From Serinus canaria (taxonomy: Eukaryota > Chordata > Aves > Passeriformes > Fringillidae), in assembly GCF_022539315.1 (NCBI RefSeq), contig NC_066315.1:46357174-46421173 (forward strand): 64,000 nt of DNA, given 5' to 3'. Of this stretch, positions 50,243 through 61,470 are shown piece by piece (the first letter of the stretch is position 1; the number at the start of each line of letters is the position of its first letter). The position numbers and the translations under genes were made by a program. A model generated the notes under the pieces. The model saw only the letters and a list, made by a program, of their open reading frames with translations, was not told where the DNA came from and searched no databases.

Positions 50243-53200
50243 TTTTTCACTCTTCTTTCTTAAGTCTGACCTTGTGTTACTTTGGGTATCAAATTATTTT
50301 AGTTAATCATGTTATTATTGTTGACACTGTTCATATTTAATACATTTTGTAGAAGACGTAAAGTGAAACTTGGGATCAATAAGTTGGAATTGCTGTTGAG
50401 CTCTCGTAAATTCTCCTTGCTCTTTCTACTGCATCCTACAGCATTGTTTTTGTTTTCTGTCCTTGAAGCATTTTGTGTTGATAAGGGAGTAAGTTTCCAA
50501 CTTTAACTGATAAACTAGTCTCCAGCTGGGATATGTGATAAATTAACATTTCTAAAAACAAACTAGTCGTATTGAAAGGATGGCTAAAGCTCCTTGGATT
50601 CCATCAGCTTTTTAAATGTTAGCAAAAATACTTACTGTTTTTGCCTTATTTAATGATTGGAGACAAACGCATTAGATAGTCAAGGGGAGTAAAATGATAC
50701 CCAGCTAATTATTTTCAGGATTGTGACAGGCTGTAACTTTTTCATACAGTGCATCCTGTTAGGCTGAGAGCAGAATAGGCAGAATAATTCATTGGCTGTC
50801 AAAATAGACATGGGAAACAGAAAAGGAAAAAAAAAAAGTGCTTTGAGACATGACAGTGATTTACTCCCTCAGGTTTAAGCTGTCAGAAATAGAATGTGAC
50901 TAGGTGCTAAACTATCAACATCCTTGGCACTCTGCTGTGGTTATATCAACGTGAAGCAAAGTTGCAGAAATCCTTGCAGGCAGCAAAGGGTCAGGAGTGG
51001 GACATAAACACCCAGCTTCCGGTGTGGGTGCCTGAATATGAAAGGTGATGCCTTAAAAATGCTTTCTAACTCTAGCCATAGAAATTGCCTGAATGTCTTA
51101 GCTTTCTTCCAGGAAGTTCCACTCCCACGGTACCTAAACTTCTGTCCCAAACATGGCTAGAAGACCATTAAACTTAACAACTCCAAGGTTCATTGAAAAC
51201 CCGAGAAGTTTTCAGCTCTCTGCCAGAAGCTTTGTAACGAAGCATCGAGATTTTCTACAGAAAGCAGATGTGTGTGTGTGCATGTGCTGTTTTTTTTTAA
51301 ATTTATTTTCTTTTAACTGGAGTTACTGGCATGACTTGTTATTTTGTGCTAAAATCATTGGTATGGAAATTTCTTTATTGCCCCTACTTGGGTGTCAGAA
51401 TCGATGCAATTGAAAGACCAGATTTCCAGCACTCAGATCTCTTGTTTGAGGCATTGGAGCCCAAAAGGATTTAAGTGGCTTGCGTGCTTTGTATGGTTCC
51501 TTTTCCCTTTTTTTTTTCTTTTCCTTCTCCAGAACATAGCATCAGGAATTTTCTGAGAGTAGGACAGAAGCTAATGTGCCTTTGCCAACAGAATCCTTCT
51601 TCACAGGAAAAAACAGAGCCAGTCTCAACTCTGAGAGCATAACAATGTTCCTTTTACTACTCTCTGCCTTGCACCCATATATTCAATATGCTCAACAAAA
51701 ATTTGAAAATGAGTTAATGCATGTGAAAATAATTAACCACAAGAAGTGTAAGGATTTTCTGCTTTTCAGTGCTCTGTTCTCTGCCCTCACTCCTAGGAGC
51801 AGCATAACTTTCCTTCTCCTGGATGCAGATGAATAGCAATTCTTCCTAGCAGTCTCAGTTGTTGATGAACTATTTATTCTTTCAGCAGCCAGCTGAACTG
51901 CCCTGCTCCCTGTCTTTTGAGGTCAGTTTTTTAAATTCCCAAAGGTTCCTGCAATTACCATTCCTCCCCCATCTAAGTTTTTTAGTGCTGCACTTAAGCA
52001 AGTATGTGTATGTCTGGGATGATGCAGGGAGGGAAAATCCCATGTTTATTATATCTTCTACTCTCCACTGCTTTTTGTAGTTGACAGGCACATGTAAAAT
52101 CTTGTATCAGTAGTACTTGCCCAGCATCTGCTGCTGTGACTTTGTCTCTTTTGACTGTGAGCCTGATTCTAACTTTGTGAGCATTTTATAAAGTAGCTAA
52201 GTGGGAATAGGGCCCATAAAAGTTGACACCTGGTGGAAACCAAGCCAGGGAGGCATTTTCTTTCCCAGTGGTGGTGTTACATTCCTTGTGGTCTGCAGTA
52301 ATAGCTCTGCCTCCTGAAGTACAGGCTGTGGGGTTTTACTCCATGTTCAAATTGCCATCACTTGAAGCTTTAGCATTTGCGGTATTTGGAGGACACATTT
52401 TCACTTCCTGAGTATTCAGCACAGCAGAGGTAACAGCAAGTGATTATATAAAATGAGGAGTAAGTTACAGGCTAGTGTGAGGATGGAGGGAGATGGAGGG
52501 AGAAGCAACACGCTTGTACATCCGCACAAGTATCATCAACCTGTGAAACACATTTGCTGTCATTCTATTGAGAACAGCATTTTGCTATGTTTCTCTGAGT
52601 CAGATAAGAGGCTAATGAGGACACTATTTATATACCTAAAGGTACTTTTAATATGACCAAAGGGACTTTTTGCAGTTTTTATAATGAATGCCTGTTTCTA
52701 TTTCTAAATATCTTATCCATGTGCTTCTCATTGCTGAAAATCTCTGGGAAATCCTTTATCTCAGACTTTCTTCAAAATTATGGAAAGATGGCAAAGTTCC
52801 CAAAGTAGACTTGGATTTGACTTGCTTGTTCCCTGATACTGCTCTTCAGACTTCAGTGTGTAGCCTGGTATACGCTGATTAAAATAAATTTTTGATTCCT
52901 TGTCTGATTTTTCTTGTAGGGCAATGAGTTCCAAACAGAGAGGATGTTCCCTTCTTGGTATGTAACAGGGTTTAGCAGAAGGGAGCCAAGTCATGCCTAG
53001 GGAATAATTTTGTCCTTCATGATGTGGTGGTTGCAAAATAATGTGTGAAGCACACGGTGCTCTAAGGGAGCAAGCAGGGCTCAAACTGGCTGGCACCCCA
53101 GAGCTGCTACAGAAAGCAAAGGTGCTGGCTTGCCCAGGAAAAACCAGAGATATCCAGACATTACGGAGATTAAAATGTGCAATTTCCAGCTCCCCACAAA

Positions 53201-54734
53201 ATCCTTCATCCCGCCTTCATTTTGAGCTCCACCTTTTTAAAACACTTACATTTATTAAGGTGAGAAAGCATGAATAAGATATATCCTAGAAGTGGGCAGA
53301 TGAAGGCAAAGGCAAAAAAAAGAAATAATAATTTCTGGTGTACAGGATTTATAAGGTATTTGTGCTCTTGCAAACAAAGTAAGCCAGTCATGATGGGAGC
53401 AGGAGCTTTAAGTCAGTATTACAAAAGTAATTCTAAAATCTCATTTGAAGTTCATATCAACTTTGATCAGATAGTAGATTTCTCCTAGGGATGACAATTG
53501 CCCACAGAAGGAAAACTAAAATAAAACATAGCATACCACACATGCCTAGTCAGAATAGCCTGAAATATTCATATCTGGAATGCCAAGAAGCATATTTGTG
53601 GTTCAACTACAGAATAAATAACAATTCAATACTATTAATTCAAAATTATTTAAGCACACAATCTCTGGGTAGTGTATAATATGAAATGCATTAAATCTGC
53701 TTCCCCATTTCCCCAGTGCTGAACAGGAATTTGAATGAAATTTAGTCTTCTATGATAGCTTTCAAAATTACTAGCTTAATAAATCAGAACCAATATGTTG
53801 AAAATGTGTAGGAGTTTGACAATTTGTCTTCAACAGCCATAATACCAGAATGAGGATGTGTCAGCCCTATGAAATATTATCAAGATTTTTTTTTGCAGTC
53901 TGTTGACAGAAATGAAGCTGCTGGAGGTTTTTTAGCATTCAGGGTTTCAGCATTTCAGTGCAGGAATGAAAGCAATGAAAAGAAACAGGATGGAATTTTT
54001 AAAAAATGATAACTTATGATTGTGCTGTTAGTTTTGAATTTGGCTCCAAAATCTATGTGTCTTCACATAAGACAGTGATGAATTCCACCACCTCATTCTC
54101 AAATGAGAAAGTCTCAACAGCACTGGCTTTGAAATGCTGGTGCTTATAGAAGCTTCTTCTAGTCCTTTTAAACCAAATTTCATTTAGACTCCATGTCTCC
54201 TCCTTTTATCTGAATTAAATGATGCTGAACTTAAAGAGTTACAAATATTTAAAAGAATGTGGTTTTCCATGATAAAATTGAGATAACTTTGTTCATAAAA
54301 ATGGAATCCAGGAACTGAGTTGGATGGGATAAAAATGAGGAACTAATTATGTCCACTGCATAATTTTATCACCTATTGCTAGTGCGCTGTCAAAACACCA
54401 GAATGCTGTCTTTGGAGATGACTATGTGCTATTTCTAAATTTTGAAAAACAAACTGGTTTTTTTGTAATCCCAGACAACCCACGATTTCCTGGTTTAATT
54501 AGGTTCATTTCAGTAGTGCTAACTCACAGACAGACTGAGCCCTGCATTTGTAACTTACTGTTTTGATACTCCCGAGCAAATACTGGCAAGCTTTACCTTC
54601 ACATCCTGCATAAAGGCATGGAGGTCAAATGGAAAGTTTCATTTAAATGGATTGCTTTGCCATATCGAGAAAAAGGGGTATGAACGGGGGGGAGGGGAGT
54701 GGTGGTCGTGGGGAAGAGGGCATTTAAAAAAAAT

Positions 54735-54801
54735 ACTTTCTTCCATTCCTTCATTCTTTTCTTGTTCTTTTGCTCATTCTTTTGCTCTCTTGTTCTTTCT
54801 T
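54735..54801 (+). repeat. CT-rich tract next to the intronic CpG island
   Basis: Sixty-seven bases of TTC, TTTTC and CTC words include a near-direct repeat of ATTCTTTTGCTC. It lies immediately 5' of the 54.8 kb CpG island, mirroring the CT tract beside the BMPER promoter. Confidence 0.75.
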
Positions 54802-54963
54802 GGAACAGCCCCAGGGGCATGGAAAAGGCGGAGCGTGCATGTGTGTGTATCTGTGTCTTCCACGAGTGCTTCAGCTGCTGCTGCGTGCCCTCGGAGAGCG
54901 TGTTTTTCGAGGCAATGCACTTTTGTGCACGGCCCTCGGTGCCCTTGACCGCGTGGCCCCAGG

Positions 54964-55038
54964 GGTCCCCACGTCCCTGGATCCCCGTGTCCCGCGGGAT
55001 GCCCGTGTCCCCGTGAGCTCCCAGTGTCCCTGCGGGCC
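54964..55038. repeat. GC-rich minisatellite, four 18-19 bp units
   Basis: Units starting at 54964, 54983, 55001 and 55020 share a CCCxGTGTCCC core followed by a G/T-rich end (CTGGAT, GCGGGAT, GTGAGCT, TGCGGGC). Divergence between units is moderate. Confidence 0.7.
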
Positions 55039-55076
55039 CCGCGCCCCTCGCCGGCTGGGTGCGCGTTCCCGCCCCG

Positions 55077-55091
55077 CCGCCAGGCGGCGCT
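55077..55091 (+). promoter_or_regulatory. CTCF-like motif, + orientation
   Basis: CCGCCAGGCGGCGCT matches the vertebrate CTCF core CCASYAGRKGGCRSY at 13 of 15 positions, including the central AG, the GGC and the RSY end. It pairs with an opposing motif 47 bases downstream. Confidence 0.45.
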
Positions 55092-55138
55092 GCCGGGCGC
55101 GGCCCTGCGGGAAGCGCGGGGTCTCGGCGCTGTTGCCC

Positions 55139-55153
55139 AGCGCCACCTGGCGG
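55139..55153 (-). promoter_or_regulatory. CTCF-like motif, - orientation
   Basis: Read on the minus strand, CCGCCAGGTGGCGCT fits the CTCF core CCASYAGRKGGCRSY at 14 of 15 positions. Together with the + motif at 55077 it forms a convergent pair inside the CpG island. Confidence 0.5.
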
Positions 55154-58100
55154 CCGCGGGAGGAGAGAGCCCCGCTCCGCGGTCCCGGCGCGTTTCCAAG
55201 GGGCGGCCTCCCAAATCAACATGGAAACCTGCTTGTGATGGCAGATTTTGTGAAAAAAAAAACAGGAGCCGTAAAGTGACAAGGAGGTCAGAGAGGTGAA
55301 GCCTGTTGGGTGAAGAGTGGCCTGTTACGATGGGTGATGTTGATCCCACAGGGACTTGGTAGGGTCACCTCAGCCATGCCTTGGTGGCTCAGCCTGAGCC
55401 AGGTGTGCTGAGATCCATAACCAAGCAGCAGGGAGACAGCAGAGAGGGGGAATGGTCACCAAATTATCCCCCTGGGCCCAGTGGAGCCCTGGGCCGTCCG
55501 TATGGGGTGTAGAGAGGCTGAGCCTGGCCTGCCACCCAGCCTGGCCCGGGGGCGCTGGCCTTTGCCAGCAGTGCCGCGAGCTGCGGAAGGGCATGTTTGA
55601 GGCAGAGTGATAAAGAAGGAGTAGTTACCTCTTGTGACAATAACTTACCAGTAGAAATGCACTGGTAAGGGCTACAACAGCCTGGTGGGCTGCCCTTGAG
55701 TTCAGCAACTCCTAAGCAGAGAAATGGCCAACTATGATTAACCGGGCAATTAATAGCAGACAGTTAATAGGAGCCATATTCAGAGATTCCAAGCAGCTCT
55801 GTTTCTGCATGCAGTGAAACCTTGATTTAAATATCATTCCCTAGAACCTGAAAGTGCTTGACCCTTTTTTTTCTGTATGAGCTGACTTCCCAGCTGGTGC
55901 TGTTCCTGTGTGTGTATTTGTGCTAGTGAGGCCTTTTACGAGTGCTCCTGTTCTCTGCTTTCGCCTCTCCCTGTCATCATTTCTCTGGTAATGAAACTCA
56001 GGTCAGCAGGGTAAAATTGTTGTATTCGATTTCTGGTGACAGTGCAGTTTTTGAAAGAAACTTTTGCATATGCAGATTAATTAAAAACTGGCAATACTAA
56101 AAAAACAGGCGTTAACTTATGGCTTTTAGTTTTCAGCCTAATTAAAATTATAGGAGAATACAAAGGAATGAAACCTGAACAGTTGTGCTGTGCTGAGGAG
56201 AAAGGCAGTATTGAGTGGGAGGCTAGTCAGCTGCAAGTGCTAAGTTGGAATTGTTATTTATTATCAGAATGAAGACAAATGAAATCACCAGTCATTAACT
56301 CACAATGTGTAAAGAGCTCTGAAATGCCTTTCCACACATGCAGACTCCCAAGGGGCAGCTGCAGCCTCTCTGCCTCCTTGCAGAGGATGTTAACAGGATG
56401 CAACAGCTTTGCTGCAGGGTTATCCACACTTGACATACCTTTTCTTGGGCTAATTTGATGGGTAAGGAGTGTCCAGGCAGGGAAGCAAGCTAAAATTAGC
56501 ATGGGATGAGTGGGTTCCTGGGCAGAGGGCTAGACTTAGGAGGTGATGGCTAGTCAGTGGGTGTGTCAGCAGGTCAGCATTCACATCACCACTGAAGTCA
56601 CCATCTAGGGGGCAAATTTAAACTACAACCTTAAACTTTATATACTTCCATTTTTCCAAGGCTTGGAAGGATTTAAGGGACTGGAGGCATTTGTAACCAC
56701 CTTGAAAACAGAAAATGGTTTCTTGGTGACGGGCTTTCCTCTTTTAGATCTAAGGGGAAGCAGTGCCGGAAGGCACTTACTCCTCTTGTTCTCTCAGGTG
56801 AGTTAGCAGGAAGATCCACCCCATGAAGTAAGTAATTAGGAGTGCCTGTCCAAAGTACTGTTAAAATTTAGAAGGAGAAATAGTCTATGCTCTAGTAATT
56901 CCCATTCACATTTTATTTCATTTGTCTCTGAAGTGAAGGGTCTGGGGATGGTGTAGCAGACATGTAGAATAAAATGTAGACTTTTTTTTCTTTTCCCCTT
57001 TCCTTTCTCTCCTTTTCACTCTAGTAGAGAATGCCTTGGTAATCCTGGGAAGAAGCACCCACATGAATTGCTCTGGGGGCAGCTCTGGCTGCCATGTAGT
57101 TGACTTTTCACAGGGAGACAAGAAAGTTGTTTATTTTGAATCATCACCAATTCACTCGCAATTGAATATTTAAAAAGAAATATCTCGGCTACTTAGCCAG
57201 TGTCTTTGTGTTCTCTAGGACTCCTATGGACATCTTTCCATTGTGCCTCCTGCTACAATAGCCTGTTTAGGTGCTTTGTGTATCTGAATCCTCTGTTTGC
57301 TTGTTCAGACATAAGGATCGACAGATTGAGGCAGAAGAATGGTTCATCTGGGCATGTGTCTTGTCTCCAGCACTTCCTATAAGCAGGTGTTAATTTAATA
57401 TTCTTCCTAATACAATATATCAAGTTTTATCACTGCTTCTTCAGATGACTGTAAGAGATGCTGAGGCCGGGAATGTGGTGACTAAAAAGCATAGTAAAAC
57501 TATCAATTACAGAACCTTGGGTAGGCCTGGATGACTTCATCACTGAAATATTACACAGAGCCCCATCATGCAGTAAGCAGAAGTCAGAGGGTCAAAAGCA
57601 TTTTAGGGTTGGATATTGTTTGAAGAAATGCCAAGGGTTTGGCTCTAGGCCATCCCACTCTCCTGAGAGAGCACAGTGGAAGGTAGACAGAAGGAGGCCA
57701 GTGCTGTCTCATGCAGCAGAAGCCACAGGTTCTCTTCAGGATGAAGAGACAGACTGGCTTGATTTAGAAATTGAAAAGGTGCCTGAAACGTTGGGGCAGA
57801 TGAAGGAGGTATTTTGTTATTTACTAAATGTTTATTCATGCATTTAGGGTTTTGTTTTTCCATTTTGCTCCACTACTGCTATAGCCTGTGCTTTCAGTAC
57901 ACACACTTTCTTAACCCTTGTTTTCTCTTGCTGGTAAGGTTGCTTCTGACTGATGTGGCACATGTTTACTGTACAGTGGTGTCCCTTTAACTGGGATATT
58001 AGGATGCTCTTAATAACTACTAGCTTTCCAATGAGCTGTTGTAGTGTGGCCAGAGAATAGCAGCGAGCACCTTCCTGGATCACCTACAAAGATGACATTC

Positions 58101-60550
58101 CAGGAACAAGGAGAGGAAGAAGTGCATTCCAGTAACTAGCAATAACTGAGAAAACTCTGGCATATGGCATGCTTTGAAAAGCACTTATGCTTTTAAAGAG
58201 AGAATGTGACATACAGATGTTGGACTACCATTAAATAGTTACAAATGAAAACTGGACAAACATGACAAGTTCTGGGAGCTTGCATCCTCTGAGCAGAGCA
58301 ATGCCTCATGTTGAAGGAGCAGGATTAAAAGTTCTGTATGAACTTTAACTGTGGGTGACAGAACACATTATTTGTAGCTTTTACAAATGAGATAAATGAT
58401 TTTGTGTTACTTCAGTGATGGCTCTAATGATGAAAGATTTTGGGAAGTGGGGAAGGTCTGTATGACTCAGCTACAGCTATATCCCTGGACTGGTAACACT
58501 TCTGGGGAAAATGGGCATTTGGCCAGCCAAACTTAAGTATGAGCTCACCTTCCAGTGGGACTGCCTGTCCTGCTTTCTTGAAAAGCATCTGTATGCAGGA
58601 CCTATTCACAGTGCTCTTTCCTTAGTTGTGGCTTGTCCTGTTGGAGACAAAAGAGGAAGCTTGATCTGGCTTCACACCTTATCCTTTCTCTCCACATGAA
58701 GGCAGGCAAAGAGCCAGCAGGAGAGCAGCAAAATACATTTCAAGCTGGAGCACTTTGTCTCTATGCATTTTCCCAGGAAGCATGGCTTTTTCCTTTTCTT
58801 GCACAGTATTTTCATGGTACTGAACATTGTCCGTTAATCTGATATCCTTGAGAACTGTCAAAAACAGAACACTCCTGTGAGTTGCAGGATTTTACCTTCT
58901 TCTGAAACATGGAATATTCTCAAAAACACAGGAAATGTTTTAGAAGAGCAACTCATTATACTGAGGAATTTGGTGAAGGAATGGTTACTTTTTTTTCCCT
59001 GCTGCTCCACCTGCAAATTAGGAACAATGGCAGAGGTGTATTTAGCCAAGCATGGAAAAAACAGAACACAAATGTATTTGTCTTTCTCGTCTGGTAGAAA
59101 GCACACAATTTCTGTGTAATTTGCCATGGTGGAAAGGGAACTGAGAGATGCTCCGAGCTGTGCTGTATTGAGCTGGAGGGGAGGCAGGAGGTGAACAGGC
59201 AGAAGTGCATTTTCTTGAGAAGCTGAATGGGATTTGATAGAAGTCATAGTGAAGCAGCCAGAGAGAAGAAGTGGCTTCTTATGTTCTCAGGCAGGAATTC
59301 CCTCCCCAGACACAGTTGTTTGAAAACCTTGTTGGCTAATGAGTGCAATAGACTCTCTCGTTGATGTCATGAGACTAGAAGAGCCTAAAGGCATCACCAG
59401 TAGGAATGTGTGAGTTGGAGTAAAATAAGAATTGATTGCACCTTGGAGAGAAATAAACTTCTGTGAGACACAGGCAGTGTTAGTGGTGTTTTCATGCTGG
59501 GTGAAGCCAGCAGTGCCTGGGAGGCATGAGAATAGGGTATTTCCAGGCCAGAAAGATTCATGATAAGCACTGTGTGGTGTTCCCCTTCCACCTGACACTG
59601 CTCTTTCTGTAACATGGTTCACATTCTCAGGTGGGATTGATGTCACACTTAAGACCTGCTCTAGGGGTTTGAATTTCCAAATTCTAGAATTCTCTATGTC
59701 TTATCCAACATCATTCAGTTGTGGTAGTGCTTCCCTTGCATGATGCAGGGTGTACATGACATGGTTTGCTGTGTCTAAGAAGCTTCCAGATCTTCCACTG
59801 TGCTTCAGAGTGGGCCCCAGACAGTTTGTAAGCAATGGCTTTGGCTGTGTATAGGACAGCTGCTTGATAAGTTACTTAATTACTGGGTGGAAAACAACTT
59901 TAAGCTTTAAGAACCAAACCAGGTGTTGTGTTCTTTAGGAAAGAAGTAGTTTGCGGGAATCACATGGTTATTATCCAAAATATATACAGTACTGGTTATG
60001 CTAAAAAGTCATACAGAATATTCTCCTAGGTGTTGTATATTCTCAGGTTCTTTTTTGGCTCATTTGCACAAAACTTGCAATAAAAAAGAGTTGGTGTGCT
60101 TGATGCTGCAATGTACTCAAGTTACCTATTGAAATACAAAGGAATCTAGCTATGGTAACACAAACCATTGCATGGCCTAATTTACACTGTGTACAAACTT
60201 AACTATGGCTGAGGTCTTAGGGAGGGAGCAGATACTTGTATAGTATGCAGATGAGCCTGTGGGAAAGAGCATTTTTCCTTGTGAAAGGAGACCTGGGCAA
60301 CAGACAGATGTTCACTTTGTCGGCAGCTGTGCTGGTTAAAATGTTACCATACCCAGATGCTGGATATTCCCATCTTGCATATGTTCCGGTCTCCTGAGTT
60401 CTGCCAGTGGAAGGGAGCCAGAAAGCACTTGCTGAATGGGCTCCAGGCAAAATCAGCTGCAGAAGCTCAAGCAGCTGGTATAGGTGGCTTGAGATAACCT
60501 GACCATGTTTTTCTGAAGCTCATAGACTTGGCAAACTTCTGGCAAACTTC

Positions 60551-60610
60551 CATTGCCAGCTGGATATTATCCCATCCTTCTGAGGATGGGATAGCATCCA
60601 GCTGGCAATG
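60551..60610. ncRNA. long intronic hairpin (28-bp stem, 4-nt loop), function unknown
   Basis: The left arm (60551-60578) begins CATTGCCAGCTGGAT and the right arm (60583-60610) ends ATCCAGCTGGCAATG. They are complementary at 26 of 28 positions, and one exception becomes a G-U pair in RNA. The loop is TCTG. The stem is strong enough to fold in an intron transcript on either strand. It is in the size range of a short microRNA precursor stem or a tiny inverted-repeat element. I do not recognise a known microRNA, so the ncRNA label is only a candidate. Confidence 0.35.
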
Positions 60611-61072
60611 TTCAGATCTGGAAGACAACCATCAGCTCGTGGTCTTAGAATCACAACTGCAACTCTTATTCCTCCTTATTCCGTCTCTCATGTTGGTCAG
60701 GAATGAGGTAAATGTTTTATACCATCTTCATGGGCCTTACATTTTTGAATTGTAGGAGGCTTTGTTCAGATAATGAATCTCACTCGGGGCTTCTCCAATT
60801 TATTTCCCATTTTTAGGTCTCTCTGAAAGATTAAAATTCAGTTCTTGTTCTTTACTTCCATCACTCAAAGCAAAACTGGAATGAGAATCCTAAGCTGGCC
60901 CAGCACTGAGTGTGGAGGACCTTGTAGTGATGGGGTCATGGAGAGGCTGATTTTGCTTGCAGTGTTTGACATTGTGAGTTCTTACCTGAGCAAAGCATGA
61001 TCCAAACTCATCTACACTCAGCCTCCCCTCCAGCAGAGTGGATAGGTGCCTCCTGGAAAAGAGTGGGCAGAA

Positions 61073-61096
61073 GGTTACCAGCTTCTGCTGGTAACC
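61073..61096. repeat. perfect 10-bp stem inverted repeat
   Basis: GGTTACCAGC and its exact complement flank the loop TTCT, giving a 24-base hairpin. It lies only about 460 bases from the larger hairpin at 60551, and both contain a CCAGC/GCTGG core. Confidence 0.85.
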
Positions 61097-61359
61097 ATTG
61101 CTATAGGCATTTGGAGGTTCTCAAAAGAATTCTGCTGTGTACCAGGAAAGTATTTTTCTAACTAAACTTAGAGATTCTGGCCACCTCCCTGAGGCTGTCT
61201 AGCCATCTTGCCTTACTTGACTCCTGGGCAACAAGCAGCTGAGTGAAAGCAAACAAGGTCTGTTGTGGCATCAGGGAGAGAGGACTCACCTGGGGCTTGC
61301 TCCAGCACAAAGAGGGAAGAGGTGAGCATCATGGCATTAAAATTGGTGCTGAAGTCCTG

Positions 61360-61470
61360 AAAAGCAGGAAAAAAGGAAGAAAAAAGAAGCATAATTCAGA
61401 CCTATCTTGACTGACTCTTAGAATTTGCCAGAATAAAACCAAAGGAAAAAAAAAAGGAAAAAGGAAAAGC
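61360..61470 (+). repeat. purine-rich low-complexity stretch
   Basis: Two A/G-rich blocks (61360-61390 and 61441-61470) of GGAAAAAAGGAAG-type sequence flank about 50 bases of normal sequence. This is simple sequence only. Confidence 0.6.

Larger units (their letters stand above)
54820..55240. promoter_or_regulatory. intronic CpG island
   Basis: Over 400 bases of strongly GC- and CpG-rich DNA lie in the middle of AT-rich intron 6. The island contains a GC-rich minisatellite, two CTCF-like motifs and GC boxes (GGGGCGG near 55200). Long open frames on both strands are a by-product of base composition and show no domain. Candidate roles are an alternative or antisense promoter, an insulator or an enhancer. 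None can be chosen from sequence alone. Confidence 0.6.

Noticed and set aside
54599..55349. Open frames of 169-227 codons on both strands in the 54.6-55.3 kb region
   Set aside because: They overlap on both strands in CpG-rich DNA where stops are rare. They are rich in Arg, Pro, Ala and Gly, show no domain, and run into simple repeats.
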